Below, one piece after another: positions 1 through 9,592 of a stretch of DNA of 64,000 nt (positions within the stretch are counted from its first letter, which is position 1; every line of letters starts with the position of its first letter). The notes beneath the pieces were generated by a model. That model was not told the DNA's origin and ran no database searches. It saw nothing but the letters and a program-made list of their open reading frames with translations. A program made the position numbers and the translations under genes. Origin of the DNA: Mycobacteroides chelonae (lineage in GTDB: Bacteria > Actinomycetota > Actinomycetes > Mycobacteriales > Mycobacteriaceae); contig NZ_CP050145.1 in NCBI RefSeq assembly GCF_016767715.1, forward strand, positions 2,294,001-2,358,000. The letters are read 5' to 3'.

Positions 1-485
1 ATGAGCGCTGCAACACCGAGCTTCCACGAGATGAAAAACAGCCCGATGGTGATGGCTGCCGGTAACAACACCGCGCCGATCATTGGGGTCAGGAGGTTGG
101 CGATGAATCCGACGAGGTCGGGGCCGCCGGAGGAGATGGCTTGGCGGGCCATGGCGGTGCGTTCGGCGGTGAACCAGCTCAGTGGGATGTGGGTGAGCCG
201 GTCGGCGACTTGGTGTTGTGAGTCGTTGAGTAGGGCGAATCCGATGCGGTAGCCGATGCGGGCCAGCGCGGTGTCCACGATCCAGCCGCCGATGGTGACC
301 GCGGTGAGCACGGCGAGCCAGGGCAGTGCGTGGGTGGGGGTGGCGGAGAACAGGGCACCGAGCAGCGGCACCAGCAGCAGGCAGCCCGCGGCGCGAAGTA
401 CTACGGATAGCACTGAGAGTGCGCTGTAGGTGTAGAGGGAGTTGCGGTGTGCGGGGGGGATGAGGCGGATCAGGTGGGTCAGCAT
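1..485 (-). CDS. irtB: IrtB-like ABC transporter subunit (partial, N-terminal part)
   Basis: The reading frame opens with ATG at 485, overlaps the irtA stop by one base (TAATG) and runs off the window edge, so only about 161 N-terminal residues are visible. They contain hydrophobic segments typical of an ABC exporter-fold transmembrane domain and a coupling region around LTHIPLSWFTAERTA that I recognise from IrtB-type subunits. In mycobacteria IrtB pairs with IrtA to import ferric carboxymycobactin across the inner membrane. The overlap implies translational coupling and equal expression. The nucleotide-binding domain is outside the window and was not checked. Confidence 0.85.
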   Translation of the reverse strand, partial: MLTHLIRLIPPAHRNSLYTYSALSVLSVVLRAAGCLLLVPLLGALFSATPTHALPWLAVLTAVTIGGWIVDTALARIGYRIGFALLNDSQHQVADRLTHIPLSWFTAERTAMARQAISSGGPDLVGFIANLLTPMIGAVLLPAAITIGLFFISWKLGVAAL

Positions 486-3067
486 TAGATGTTTTCTCCG
501 GCAAGGACGCTCGAGGGTTCTTGTAGGCGTGCGTCCCATAAGCGCCGGTAGCGTCCGTTGTTGTTCAAAAGTTCGGTGTGGGTGCCGGTTTCTACGAGGT
601 GGCCCTGATCGAGGACCACGATCTGGTCGGCGTCGGCGATGGTGTGTAGTCGGTGGGCGATGACGAGCACGGTGCGGTTGTGAATCAGCCGGCTTAGGGC
701 TTGTTGCACTAAATATTCTGATTCGGGGTCGGCGAAGGCGGTGGCTTCGTCCAGGATCAGGATGGGGGTGTCGGCCAGCAGGGCGCGGGCGATGGTGAGG
801 CGTTGTTTTTCGCCGCCGGACAGTTGGGTGTTGGTGTCTAGGACGGTGTCATAGCCGTTGGGTAGCCGCAGGATTCGTTCATGGATTTGTGCGTCGCGGG
901 CGGCGGTGTGGATGTCGGTGTCGGTGGCTTCGGGGCGGGCTAGTGCGATGTTGTCGCGGACGGTTCCGGCGACCAGTTGTACGTCCTGGAATACGAATCC
1001 GACTTTGGTGTAGAGCTCATCGGCGCTCAGGGCGCGGATATCGGTGCCATCGATACAGATAGCACCGCCGTCGACGTCATGGAATCGTGCCAGCAGCGAA
1101 GCCAGCGTCGATTTACCCGAGCCGGACGGGCCCACCAGCGCCGTCACAGTGCCCGGCCGCAGCGTCAGATCCACACCATGAATAACCGGCACCCCCGGCC
1201 GATACCCAAACGTCACCGCATCAAACGAGACGGACGTCTCTCCGGCATGCCCCTCGGAAGCCTGCTCGGTCAATTCGGTCTCGCCGAGGGCAACCGCGAT
1301 ATGCCGCGCGGCCTCCACACCACCACGAATACCGCCGAGGCCGTATGCGATTCCCAGTAGGCGGGTGCCGAAGGTGGTGCCGAGCACCAGGAATGGCAGT
1401 AGGGTCGTGGGCTCCATGGCCCCCGCGACGACCAACAGCGTTCCGGCCCCGGCGATCAACCACAGGAACGTCGTTGGCCGGGTAACAAGATCCATAAAGG
1501 TCTTCTTCCCGATGAACGGCCGTTGCCATTCATTGAGGAAGGACAGGTATCCGTCCAGCCTGCGTTTGAACGAGGACGCCGCCGAGCCGCCGAAGATCCG
1601 GATCACCGGCTGGCCTTCAAGATAGGCGGCCGATTCTCCGCTCATCCGCTCGCTCCAGCGCGAGGCCTCGATGATCTTCGGGCCGCTCTGGAACATCATG
1701 GTCGCCGTCGTCACGAGGTAGATCAGGATGGGGATGAGAAGCACCAGCGCCAGGTGCCAGTCGACGACGAAGAGGTAGATCAGCACCGCCACCGGCCCCA
1801 CGACGGCCGCCACCGCATCGGGGATCGCGTGAGTGATCAGATAGTGCAGCGACAGGGTGTCGTCCTGAATCAGCTTCTTGACCGATCCCGAACCGCGTTG
1901 CGTGAACCACCCCAACGGAACCCGGGAAAGCTTCGACAGGAGCCGTTGCCGAACATCGGCGCTGAACCGTATTTCGACGACATGCATCCAGACGGTGAGG
2001 GCAGCGCCGAGAGCGGCGCCGAGTACCAGCAGTGTCAGGAAGATGAATCCGGTGTGCCATAGGCGGGATTGGTCGGCTCCGGCCAGCAGCTGGCGGGTGA
2101 GCTCGACGAGCACCACGAACGGTGCCAGCTCGACCATGGTGATGATCGCCTGCAGCACCCCACCGGCGATCATCTGCTTCTTGACCGGCGCCAACAATTC
2201 CCCGGCAGCCTGCGAACGCCAGCGACCTTGGGGCACTGCAGGTTCGGAGTGAGCGGCAGGATTCTCGGCGACGGGCTTGGGAGCAGCGGGCTTTGCGACG
2301 GGTGCCTGCTGAGTGTCGGTGTCTCCGCGGCGGCTGCCCATGGCGCGGCCGAAGGTCCAGTAGGCCGCGGCGTGCACGTCGGCCTTGGGGAATCCGAATT
2401 GTTCCTTGAGGCGCTTGCGCAGATGTTTCAGTGAGCCCGCTTCGGGTCCGGCCCAGGCGTACCAGTTGGACCAGTCGCGGGCCTCGATCGCGCCCGCCAG
2501 TGAGGTTTCATCGGTGCGGTCCACCCAGTGCAGAACCCGCCGGGGATGCTCGGTCAGCGCGATGAGCTCATCGTCGGGGCTGTGGCGTTCCAGATAGACC
2601 TCGACATCCACATCGGCGGGCAGCGCGGCCAGGATGGAGTTGATCGCCGGGATGGATGCCGAGTCGCCGATGAGCAGGAACCCGGCCGGAAGATCCTCGG
2701 GAACCTCAAAACGCGCCGAGCCGAAAGCCACTACCGGAATGGTCATTCCGGGCTGGGCCGCCCCCGCCCACCGGCAGGCGGGTCCGGCGGGTTCGTGGAT
2801 CACCACATCGATCGCGAACTCGCCGGCCTGGGCATCCGTGGAGACGATGGTGTACGCCCGCTGATGCTCGGTGGCGCCACCCTCGGGATCGGGGAACCAG
2901 AACCGCAGCCATTCGGCCGGCGTGTGTAGCAGATCCTCGAAAAGAGTGGGCGCCGACATCGTCAGCCGCACACAATTCGGTGCCACCTGACTGGTACCGA
3001 CCACAGTGGCTACGTGATCACGCGCCCCAAGTCCGCGCAGCACCGCACCCTGGAAACCTCTACCCAT
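485..3067 (-). CDS. irtA: IrtA: siderophore-interacting/ABC transporter fusion, carboxymycobactin-iron importer
   Basis: A protein of about 860 residues. The N-terminal ~250 residues are a siderophore-interacting FAD domain (RAYTIV flavin motif, [23 protein letters not shown]). A linker leads to a six-helix ABC transmembrane domain and a C-terminal ATPase with Walker [10 protein letters not shown], signature LSGGEKQRL and Walker [11 protein letters not shown]. Order and sequence match mycobacterial IrtA, whose FAD domain reduces imported ferric carboxymycobactin. An upstream in-frame start at 3112 exists. I chose ATG 3067 because [12 protein letters not shown] aligns with the known IrtA N terminus and AAAGG lies 10 bases upstream. 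It is followed directly by irtB and preceded by an iron box, so iron repression by IdeR is expected. Confidence 0.92.
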   Translation of the reverse strand: MGRGFQGAVLRGLGARDHVATVVGTSQVAPNCVRLTMSAPTLFEDLLHTPAEWLRFWFPDPEGGATEHQRAYTIVSTDAQAGEFAIDVVIHEPAGPACRWAGAAQPGMTIPVVAFGSARFEVPEDLPAGFLLIGDSASIPAINSILAALPADVDVEVYLERHSPDDELIALTEHPRRVLHWVDRTDETSLAGAIEARDWSNWYAWAGPEAGSLKHLRKRLKEQFGFPKADVHAAAYWTFGRAMGSRRGDTDTQQAPVAKPAAPKPVAENPAAHSEPAVPQGRWRSQAAGELLAPVKKQMIAGGVLQAIITMVELAPFVVLVELTRQLLAGADQSRLWHTGFIFLTLLVLGAALGAALTVWMHVVEIRFSADVRQRLLSKLSRVPLGWFTQRGSGSVKKLIQDDTLSLHYLITHAIPDAVAAVVGPVAVLIYLFVVDWHLALVLLIPILIYLVTTATMMFQSGPKIIEASRWSERMSGESAAYLEGQPVIRIFGGSAASSFKRRLDGYLSFLNEWQRPFIGKKTFMDLVTRPTTFLWLIAGAGTLLVVAGAMEPTTLLPFLVLGTTFGTRLLGIAYGLGGIRGGVEAARHIAVALGETELTEQASEGHAGETSVSFDAVTFGYRPGVPVIHGVDLTLRPGTVTALVGPSGSGKSTLASLLARFHDVDGGAICIDGTDIRALSADELYTKVGFVFQDVQLVAGTVRDNIALARPEATDTDIHTAARDAQIHERILRLPNGYDTVLDTNTQLSGGEKQRLTIARALLADTPILILDEATAFADPESEYLVQQALSRLIHNRTVLVIAHRLHTIADADQIVVLDQGHLVETGTHTELLNNNGRYRRLWDARLQEPSSVLAGENI

Positions 3068-3127
3068 GCTGATGTGACCTTTGTTTGTGCTCTGCGTGGC
3101 TCCGGCCGACACATCCGGACCATGTAC

Positions 3128-3146
3128 TTAGCCCATCCTAACCTAA
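3128..3146 (-). promoter_or_regulatory. IdeR-type iron box upstream of irtAB
   Basis: The 19-mer TTAGCCCATCCTAACCTAA matches the IdeR consensus TTAGGTTAGGCTAACCTAA at 14 of 19 positions, with one half-site perfect. It lies about 60 bases upstream of the irtA start, between irtA and the stop of the upstream transporter gene. IdeR-Fe(II) bound here would repress irtAB when iron is sufficient. The site is seen in the sequence; its regulation is inferred from the family. Confidence 0.8.
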
Positions 3147-3161
3147 GGGGTACGGACGGGG

Positions 3162-4532
3162 TCAGGTGCGAACGGCGACGTCGTCCGGTGGGGCTGTTTC
3201 GGCCTCATCGGGGTCCGCACAGGGGATATCTGTTCCGGCGATCGAGGCCCCAGCCGTCTCGATGAGGAACGGTAGGGCGCATAACCCGACGGCGCAGGCC
3301 AGCATCAGGTAGGCGGCAGGGAAGAGATCCCATCCGGTCGCATCGACCATGAGGTCGTTCACCAGTGGCGCAGTACCACCGAACGCGGCGGTCGAGAGGT
3401 TGTAGGAAATCGCAAAGCCCGCGTATCGCACCTGGGTGGGAAACATACAGGGGAAGGTCGCGGTAATGGTGGACAGCTGCGGTATGTACAGCAACCCGAG
3501 TACCGCGAAACCGACTATTGCCCAGGTGAATCCCTGCCCCATGAGCCAGAACATGGGCAGCGCGAGGACAAGAAGCCCGATCAGGGAGAACAACCACATG
3601 GGCTTGCGCCCGACGCGGTCGGAGAGTGCGCCGCAGAACGGCAGAAATGCCATCATGGCGACTTCTCCGATGAGGACGACCATCTGCCCTTCGGTCTCAC
3701 TCATCCCGAGCCGGGTCTTCAGGTAGGTCGGCTGATAGCTCAGCAGGGTGTAATTAGTGATGTTCAGCGCGATGACCAGCAGCATCATCACGATCATGGG
3801 GCGCTTGTAGTCACGCACCAGATCCTTGAGCCGCTCAAACGCGGTCTCCTGGCCCTGCGGCTCCTGCTCCTGCATCTCCTTGAACAAGGGTGGGTCATCG
3901 AGGCGGCTCCGTAGATACCAACCGATGAGGCCCATCGGGAGCGCGATGAGGAACGGAATGCGCCAGCCCCAGGAGTGCATGTCCTCCGCGCTGAGGGTGG
4001 CATCGAGGACCAGAACGAACGCGGCGCCCGTTGCAAAACCGCCCAAGGTGCCGAACTCGAGAAACGAACCGTACTTGCCGCGCTTCTTATCCGGCGCGAA
4101 CTCGGCCATAAACGTTGCCGCGCCGCCATATTCGCCGCCGGTGGAGAAACCTTGGATGACCCGCAGCAGGATCATCAGGGCAGGCGCCGCAGCACCGATA
4201 GTCGCCCAGCTGGGCAGCACACCGATGAGTGTGGTGGACAACGCCATCAGCACGATGGTGATGGCCATAACGCTTTTGCGGCCCAGCCTGTCACCCAATG
4301 GGCCCCAGATCATCCCGCCGAGGGGCCGCAGCAGAAACGAGATCGCATATCCCAGCATCGTGAACGCGGTGCCCAGGGTGGGGAAGAACGCCTGAGTCAG
4401 GAAGGTGGTTGTGGCCGCATAGACGCCGTAGTCGTACCACTCCGTGGCGTTTCCCATGGCCGATGCCGCGATGGCCCGGTGCAGCTGCCGCCGACCCGTG
4501 GGTGACTGGAAGTCCGGGCCGACGGTCGTCAT
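3162..4532 (-). CDS. MHS-family MFS transporter, probable compatible-solute importer (ProP-like)
   Basis: 456 residues with about 12 hydrophobic segments and the metabolite:H+ symporter signatures: an early GNATEWYDYGVYA motif, then LRPLGGMIWGPLGDRLGRK and GFSTGGEYGGAATFMAEFAP. This is the ProP/KgtP/ShiA branch of the major facilitator superfamily. The start ATG at 4532 overlaps the ectD stop (TGATG), so the gene is translationally coupled as the last gene of the ectoine operon. That context suggests uptake of ectoine, hydroxyectoine or a related osmolyte. The exact substrate cannot be read from sequence. The much longer open frame upstream of this start lies inside ectD and is not real. Confidence 0.85.
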   Translation of the reverse strand: MTTVGPDFQSPTGRRQLHRAIAASAMGNATEWYDYGVYAATTTFLTQAFFPTLGTAFTMLGYAISFLLRPLGGMIWGPLGDRLGRKSVMAITIVLMALSTTLIGVLPSWATIGAAAPALMILLRVIQGFSTGGEYGGAATFMAEFAPDKKRGKYGSFLEFGTLGGFATGAAFVLVLDATLSAEDMHSWGWRIPFLIALPMGLIGWYLRSRLDDPPLFKEMQEQEPQGQETAFERLKDLVRDYKRPMIVMMLLVIALNITNYTLLSYQPTYLKTRLGMSETEGQMVVLIGEVAMMAFLPFCGALSDRVGRKPMWLFSLIGLLVLALPMFWLMGQGFTWAIVGFAVLGLLYIPQLSTITATFPCMFPTQVRYAGFAISYNLSTAAFGGTAPLVNDLMVDATGWDLFPAAYLMLACAVGLCALPFLIETAGASIAGTDIPCADPDEAETAPPDDVAVRT

Positions 4533-5440
4533 CAGCGAATACTCGGCGGTCGACCGGTGAGCGGCGTGAATGTCCGCGCAGCGATGTACTCCGGACGAGG
4601 CTCCGATCCGGCGAAGGGGCGCTCTGGTGCGTTCTCCACCGAGTTGAACACCAGGAAGACGTTCGAGCGCGGGTACGGGCTGATGTTCGATCCCGACCCG
4701 TGCATCAGGTTGCAGTCGAACCACAGCGCATCGCCCGGTTGCCCGAGGAACAGTTCGATACCGCTGGTGAGGGCAGCCTCGGCGAGGGTGTGGGTGGATG
4801 GAACGCCAACCTCTTGCTCCACCAGAGATTTCCGATGGTTTTCGTGCGGGGTGGCACCGACGCATGGGTAGAACGTCCGGTGGGTGCCCGGCATGACCTG
4901 CAGCGTGCCGTTATAGGCGACGTTGACGGTCAACGCGATCGAGCAGGACACGGTGCGCATCTGGGGGAGTCCGTCTTCGGTGTGCCAGGTCTCGAAATCC
5001 GAATGCCAGTAGAAGCCACGTCCTCTGAATGCGGGCATCGCATTGATGCGCGATTGATGCAGGTAGACCGGCCCGCCCAATAGCTGCTCGGCGACGTCAA
5101 GTACGCCCGGCGAGCACGCGACGTCCATGACTACCGAGCTCAGGACGTGCGCCTCGAAGATGGACCGCACCTCATGCGATCCGGCCTCCCGGATGATCCG
5201 CGGGTCGTCGCCCAATTGCGATGGCACTCTGTCGATCTCGTTGCGCAGGGTGGATACCGTCATGTCGTCGACGGTGCTCGGTCTGATCAGGAATCCCTGC
5301 TCAGACATCTGCGTGAGCGCCGGCGGGGCCAGGGGCCCCTCGCCCATGGCGCCCCACACCACAGGCTCCGTCCTGACGATCGGAGGCTGTTCGGTTTCGA
5401 GACGGCTGGGGTAGCGATCGACGATCGCTGGGGCACTCAT
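4532..5440 (-). CDS. ectD: Ectoine 5-hydroxylase
   Basis: A 302-residue Fe(II)/2-oxoglutarate dioxygenase that converts ectoine to 5-hydroxyectoine. The EctD signature is clear: FYWHSDFETWHTEDGLPQMR carries the first iron ligands His and Asp, and the distal His sits in LMHGSGSNIS; RSNVFLVFNS follows. Length is as expected for EctD. The start ATG at 5440 overlaps the ectC stop by four bases (ATGA), which fixes it against a longer frame beginning at 5518. It is the fourth gene of ectABCD, so the operon makes both ectoine and hydroxyectoine. Confidence 0.93.
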   Translation of the reverse strand: MSAPAIVDRYPSRLETEQPPIVRTEPVVWGAMGEGPLAPPALTQMSEQGFLIRPSTVDDMTVSTLRNEIDRVPSQLGDDPRIIREAGSHEVRSIFEAHVLSSVVMDVACSPGVLDVAEQLLGGPVYLHQSRINAMPAFRGRGFYWHSDFETWHTEDGLPQMRTVSCSIALTVNVAYNGTLQVMPGTHRTFYPCVGATPHENHRKSLVEQEVGVPSTHTLAEAALTSGIELFLGQPGDALWFDCNLMHGSGSNISPYPRSNVFLVFNSVENAPERPFAGSEPRPEYIAARTFTPLTGRPPSIR

Positions 5441-5829
5441 GAGAGCGCAGGCGCGGCAGGGTATGCGCCGGACTCGTCGTGGACCTCCCGCCCGGTGACA
5501 GGAGGATTGAACACACACATCATGCGCATCTGGGTATCGGCGGAAAGTTGGTGTCGCTCATTGCCGTTGAGCAGATACATGCTGCCCGGCCCGAGTGTGA
5601 ACAGTTCACCGTTCTCCAGGTTGGTCAACGTACCGGTACCGGCGGTAAGCCACACCGCCTCGATGTGATGCTGGTAATGGAAGACGTGGACTGTACCCGC
5701 GTCAATGGTGGTCTCGTGGAAGGAGAACCCGACTCCGTCATCTGCCAGCACGATCCGCTTGCTATGCCAGCCTTCGCCGCTGACATCGCGTTCTGTACCC
5801 GTGATCTGCTGGGTAGTACGGACGATCAC
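5437..5829 (-). CDS. ectC: L-ectoine synthase
   Basis: A 130-residue single-domain cupin that cyclises N-gamma-acetyl-diaminobutyrate to ectoine. Diagnostic stretches include GEGWHSKRIVLADDGVGFSFHETT, FHYQHHIEAVWL, LGPGSMYLLNGNERHQL and CVFNPPVTGREVHDESGAY, which contain the conserved metal and substrate residues of EctC. The start is GTG at 5829 with a GAGAGG ribosome binding site 8 bases upstream. About 40 bases separate it from ectB and it overlaps ectD. Confidence 0.95.
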   Translation of the reverse strand: MIVRTTQQITGTERDVSGEGWHSKRIVLADDGVGFSFHETTIDAGTVHVFHYQHHIEAVWLTAGTGTLTNLENGELFTLGPGSMYLLNGNERHQLSADTQMRMMCVFNPPVTGREVHDESGAYPAAPALS

Positions 5830-5868
5830 GATAGTTTCCTCTCTCGATCGATTGGATTCTGTACGGAC

Positions 5869-7146
5869 TCAGGCGGATTCCGCGATGGCATCACGCAAGG
5901 TGGCGATGCCGATGTCGAGCTGCTCGTCGGTGGTGGTCAGCGCGGGAAGCAGCTTGACGACCTCGTCCTTGGGGCCCGAGGTCTCCACCAGCAGGTTCCG
6001 CTCGAACGCGGCCTTGCTCACTCGAGAGCCCCGCTCGGCATCGGCAAAGGCAATGCCCTGCACCATGCCGCGGCCACGCACGGTTACCGAGTCGTCGTCG
6101 GCGACCAGTGCGGACAGCTCGCTGTGGAGTCGGTCCCCCTTGCGACGCACGTCATCGCTGAATGTGCTATCCCGCCAATAGTTTTGCAGCGTTGCGGTGG
6201 CGGTCACGAAGGCCGGGTTGTTCCCGCGGAAGGTGCCGTTGTGCTCACCCGGTGCCCACTGGTCGAGATCGGGCCGTATCAGGGTCAGTGCCATCGGCAG
6301 GCCGTATCCGCTGATCGACTTGGACAGCGTCACGATATCCGGGCGGATGCCCGAGTCTTCGAAGGAGAAGAACGCACCTGTTCGGCCGCAACCCATCTGG
6401 ACGTCGTCGATGATCAGGAAGATTTCACGGGCGCGGCACAGGTCTGACAGCGCACGCAGCCATTCGGCGCGAGCTACGTTTACTCCACCCTCGCCCTGCA
6501 CGGTTTCGACGATCACCGCGGCAGGCTTGTTGAGTCCGCCGCCTTCGTCGTCGAGAACTTTCTCAAACCATTGGAAATCTTCGGTGACGCCACCGAAGTA
6601 GTTGTCGTACGGCATCGGTGTGGAGTGCACCAGCGGCACGCCCGCTCCGGCGCGCTTCATGGAATTTCCCGTTACGGCCAGTGATCCCAGTGTCATTCCG
6701 TGGAAGGCATTGGTGAAGCTGATGACCGACTCGCGCCCGGTGATGTTCCGCGCCAGCTTGAGTGCGGCTTCCACGGCGTTGGTTCCGGTGGGGCCGGGGA
6801 ACTGGACCTTGTAGTCCATGCCGCGCGGCTCCAGGATGGTGCGCTCGAACTCCTCAAGGAAATGCTGCTTGGCCACGGTGGCCATGTCCAGACCATGCAC
6901 CACACCGTCAGTCGTCAAGTAGTCGATGAGGGCGGTCTTGAGCACCGGGTTGTTATGCCCGTAGTTGAGCGCGCCCGCACCGGAGAAGAAGTCCAGGTAA
7001 CGCTCACCGGTGGTGTCGGTGAGCCAGGATCCGGAGGCGGACGCGAAGGTGGTGGGCCAGCTGCGGCAATAGCTCCGCACGTCGGATTCGCGTTCGTTGA
7101 TGACCTTCGGAAGCCCAGCTTCCTGAGCGGGCAAGGTGGCGGTCAT
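5869..7146 (-). CDS. ectB: Diaminobutyrate--2-oxoglutarate transaminase
   Basis: A 425-residue class III PLP aminotransferase that makes L-2,4-diaminobutyrate from aspartate semialdehyde and glutamate. Visible features are FFSGAGALNYGHNNP near the N terminus, the pyridoxal-phosphate region IIDDVQMGCGRTGAFFSFE, the Schiff-base lysine in LSKSISGYGLP and the downstream FRGNNPAFVTA. The start ATG at 7146 is preceded by AAAGGGG at 8 bases; an upstream extension to 7455 overlaps ectA and was rejected. Second gene of the ectoine operon. Confidence 0.95.
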   Translation of the reverse strand: MTATLPAQEAGLPKVINERESDVRSYCRSWPTTFASASGSWLTDTTGERYLDFFSGAGALNYGHNNPVLKTALIDYLTTDGVVHGLDMATVAKQHFLEEFERTILEPRGMDYKVQFPGPTGTNAVEAALKLARNITGRESVISFTNAFHGMTLGSLAVTGNSMKRAGAGVPLVHSTPMPYDNYFGGVTEDFQWFEKVLDDEGGGLNKPAAVIVETVQGEGGVNVARAEWLRALSDLCRAREIFLIIDDVQMGCGRTGAFFSFEDSGIRPDIVTLSKSISGYGLPMALTLIRPDLDQWAPGEHNGTFRGNNPAFVTATATLQNYWRDSTFSDDVRRKGDRLHSELSALVADDDSVTVRGRGMVQGIAFADAERGSRVSKAAFERNLLVETSGPKDEVVKLLPALTTTDEQLDIGIATLRDAIAESA

Positions 7147-7174
7147 TTCTGTATCCCCTTTCGGCCCAATGTTT

Positions 7175-7720
7175 TTAGGCACTGTGGCTGGGTGTTTTAT
7201 GTGGTTCCAGCGGAGTGAGCCGCAATAGTGGCTCTGCCTCATGTGCATCGGGAAAGAGGTCCTCGCCGAATCCTGCGGACTCGGTGAGCTCCATATCCCG
7301 CCGGCGGGCAAATCCGGCGAATAACGCACGCGAAGCGGTATTAGATTGTGTGACAGTGGTTTCCATAACCAGGGGTTCACCCTGCAGGGTGGCGAGAGAG
7401 TCTGCGAGCCAGGCCAGCATGCTGGCGGCGAGTCCTTTTCCACGGTGTGCCGCATCGACCCCGACCTGCCAGATCATCAGTGATCCAGACGGCCTGAGAT
7501 ATCCCGTGACGAATCCGATTGTTTTGTCGTCAACACGTGCGACGGCGGCCGTAGAAGGAAAGTCAGTGCACCACAACAGGTATGCGTATGAAGAATTGAC
7601 GTCCAATACGCCGGAGTCGCGTGCGATGCGCCACATCTGGCGAGCATCCGACTGCGTTGGGTGGCCAATCGACCACACAGGGGTACAACCTTTTTCATTC
7701 TGTAATTCAGTATCGACCAC
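7175..7720 (-). CDS. ectA: L-2,4-diaminobutyrate gamma-acetyltransferase
   Basis: A 181-residue GNAT acetyltransferase, first enzyme committed to ectoine after EctB. It has the acetyl-CoA loop VDAAHRGKGLAASML and the EctA-typical opening with DARQMWRIARDSGVLDVNSSYAYLL. The start is a GTG at 7720 with only a weak purine-rich ribosome binding site, so a few residues of uncertainty remain. First gene of ectABCD-transporter; 28 bases separate it from ectB. Confidence 0.93.
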   Translation of the reverse strand: MVDTELQNEKGCTPVWSIGHPTQSDARQMWRIARDSGVLDVNSSYAYLLWCTDFPSTAAVARVDDKTIGFVTGYLRPSGSLMIWQVGVDAAHRGKGLAASMLAWLADSLATLQGEPLVMETTVTQSNTASRALFAGFARRRDMELTESAGFGEDLFPDAHEAEPLLRLTPLEPHKTPSHSA

Positions 7721-7945
7721 TAAAAATCACCATCACCACAACATGTTTCGTATCAACTCGGGTTTCGTACTGTCCGACCGTAACCACATTGACACCCGGA
7801 TGGCCAGGACCGGCACCTGCGATGCGGGTCAACTCATCGCGTTTGCCGAGGGTATCCACCGGATGTGACCCTCGTCACATTATTGTGGGACCATGAGAAC
7901 TTGACGGGATCTTGACGAATGTGCCTCGAGATTGCCCGGCAAAAT
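7721..7945 (-). promoter_or_regulatory. ect operon upstream region with a CRP-like palindrome at 7864-7879
   Basis: This 225-base gap between the FUSC gene and ectA contains no convincing gene. At 7864-7879 it carries TGTGACCCTCGTCACA, an exact match to TGTGA-N6-TCACA, the consensus for CRP-family regulators including mycobacterial CRP. The site is about 145 bases upstream of ectA, so it could control ectoine synthesis or lie at the 3' end of the FUSC transcript. The palindrome is seen; the regulator is inferred. Confidence 0.55.
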
Positions 7946-9589
7946 TCAGTCCTTGCCGCTGAAGCAGCGCTCCCAGCGGTCTGGGTCGGCGAGCATCTCG
8001 CCGGGAGGGGTGGCCCAGCAGGCGGCCACCAGGTCATATCCGTGGTGAATGAGTGCTGCGTGTGCGGGCCAATGGGCCTGCAGCCAGTCGGGCTCGTTGT
8101 GTGCGCTGTGCACGCCGGCCCGGATAGCGCCCTCGAGTTCGAAGGAGAGGTCGCGTGCTTCTGCGTACGCCGCGTCGTGGGCGGGCTGCACGCGGGCACT
8201 CGCGACCAGAGCCAATGCCGCCTGTCGGATCCGGGCCTCGGTGAATGTGAAGGTCTGGCGATGGGCACGCGGCGCGATCAGATACATGGACGCCATGGCG
8301 ACGGCGACACCGATCAGCGTCTCCGCGAGGCGGTCGCGCACGATCGAGGTGACGGACCCGTGCAAGGTGACCACGCCCGCCGACAGCAGGGCGATGGGTG
8401 TCACGAACATGACGGCGACGGCGTAGTTGCGGGGCAGGAAAAGCTCGGTGCAGAACTGCAATGTGGCGATGGCGGCGACGAGCGCGTACCCGGTGAGGGA
8501 AAGCTGGTACAGCACTGCGAAGAGGCCGAGCCCGATCACGGTTCCCGCGAAGCGGTGTAGTCCGCGCACCGTTCCGTGTAGCCGGTCCGGACCCAGATGG
8601 ACGATCACGAGAGCGCTCAGGATCGCCCATTGCGGGCGGGTCAGCCCGACAGCGGAACTGATGACTCCGGCGCCGAGGCAGGCGATGCCGACGCGTCCGG
8701 AGGTGATGGTGGCGTGTGAGCGGAACCGCACCGAGCGGCGTAACCGGTACCAAATGCTGGGCCGGACCACCAGGACGTGGTCGCCCGGGATGACGTGATC
8801 GAGCACCATCTTGGTGCCGACGGCGGTTTCGGTGAACCGACGATGGGTGTCGAGCATCGTGGCCACCAGGGGTGAGTCCGACGTGGTGGAGATTCCCGCG
8901 TCGTGCAGGGCGGTCCATGCGGAGGAGATCGCGAGTCCCGCGGCGTGGCGTGCGTCGACTGTCGCCTTGCCCGGCTGTGCGTAGCCGTCAACCGCATCGA
9001 CTGCCCGCTGCACGGCGACACGTTCCGGTTTGTGAAGGTCAACCGCGGCGCCGACCATCGAAACGGCCACCGCTGCAACGGCCCCCAGGCCTGCGCAGAC
9101 AAGAATCTTGATCGGATCCACACCCCATTCGGTCGCGCCGAGCGCGCCGCCGCACACCAGCACGAAGAACAGGGCACCCGGCGGACCAAGCCGAAGCGCG
9201 TCCACGGTGTACACGACCGGCACCGCGACGGCCGTCAGAGTGAGGATGATGGCCACCTTGTTGGCGACGCCGCCGGGGGCATGGGTGCCGACGAAGGCGC
9301 CGAGCATCGCGATGAGAAGCAGCGCCGCTCCCGCGGTGGCGACGACGGCGGCACGTACCCGGTACGGGCGTCCCTCGCCGTAGAGGACGGCGAAGGCGCC
9401 GTAGGTGACGTAGAGTGCCGCATTCGGATACCCGGCGGCCACCACGAGCGCCCCGGGAATGGCGACGGCGGCACCGGCGCGTAAGCCGATACTCCACCGC
9501 CTGCCCGCCGGCGGCGCGGAGAACAGGATGGAACGGGCCCGGGCGATCTGCGGTAGCGGATCCGGCGATTCAGGCGCGGACGGGGTCAC
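7946..9589 (-). CDS. FUSC-family inner-membrane protein, putative aromatic-acid exporter
   Basis: 547 residues with two blocks of about five to six hydrophobic helices (roughly residues 35-185 and 300-440) separated by a soluble stretch, plus a soluble C-terminal helical domain. This is the layout of the fusaric acid resistance (FUSC/YccS/AaeB) family, which exports aromatic acids and similar compounds. The start is GTG at 9589, three bases after the merR stop, so the two are co-transcribed and probably coupled. The iron-box-like site ahead of merR suggests expression under iron limitation. The substrate is unknown; salicylate or a siderophore precursor is a speculation from context. Confidence 0.75.
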   Translation of the reverse strand: MTPSAPESPDPLPQIARARSILFSAPPAGRRWSIGLRAGAAVAIPGALVVAAGYPNAALYVTYGAFAVLYGEGRPYRVRAAVVATAGAALLLIAMLGAFVGTHAPGGVANKVAIILTLTAVAVPVVYTVDALRLGPPGALFFVLVCGGALGATEWGVDPIKILVCAGLGAVAAVAVSMVGAAVDLHKPERVAVQRAVDAVDGYAQPGKATVDARHAAGLAISSAWTALHDAGISTTSDSPLVATMLDTHRRFTETAVGTKMVLDHVIPGDHVLVVRPSIWYRLRRSVRFRSHATITSGRVGIACLGAGVISSAVGLTRPQWAILSALVIVHLGPDRLHGTVRGLHRFAGTVIGLGLFAVLYQLSLTGYALVAAIATLQFCTELFLPRNYAVAVMFVTPIALLSAGVVTLHGSVTSIVRDRLAETLIGVAVAMASMYLIAPRAHRQTFTFTEARIRQAALALVASARVQPAHDAAYAEARDLSFELEGAIRAGVHSAHNEPDWLQAHWPAHAALIHHGYDLVAACWATPPGEMLADPDRWERCFSGKD

Positions 9590-9592
9590 ACG

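Noticed and set aside
4533..4865. N-terminal 111-residue extension of the MHS transporter
   Set aside because: The extension is an out-of-frame reading of ectD. The TGATG junction and the family N terminus place the start at 4532.
5479..6447. 322-residue plus-strand frame across ectC and ectB
   Set aside because: Antisense to two certain ectoine genes.
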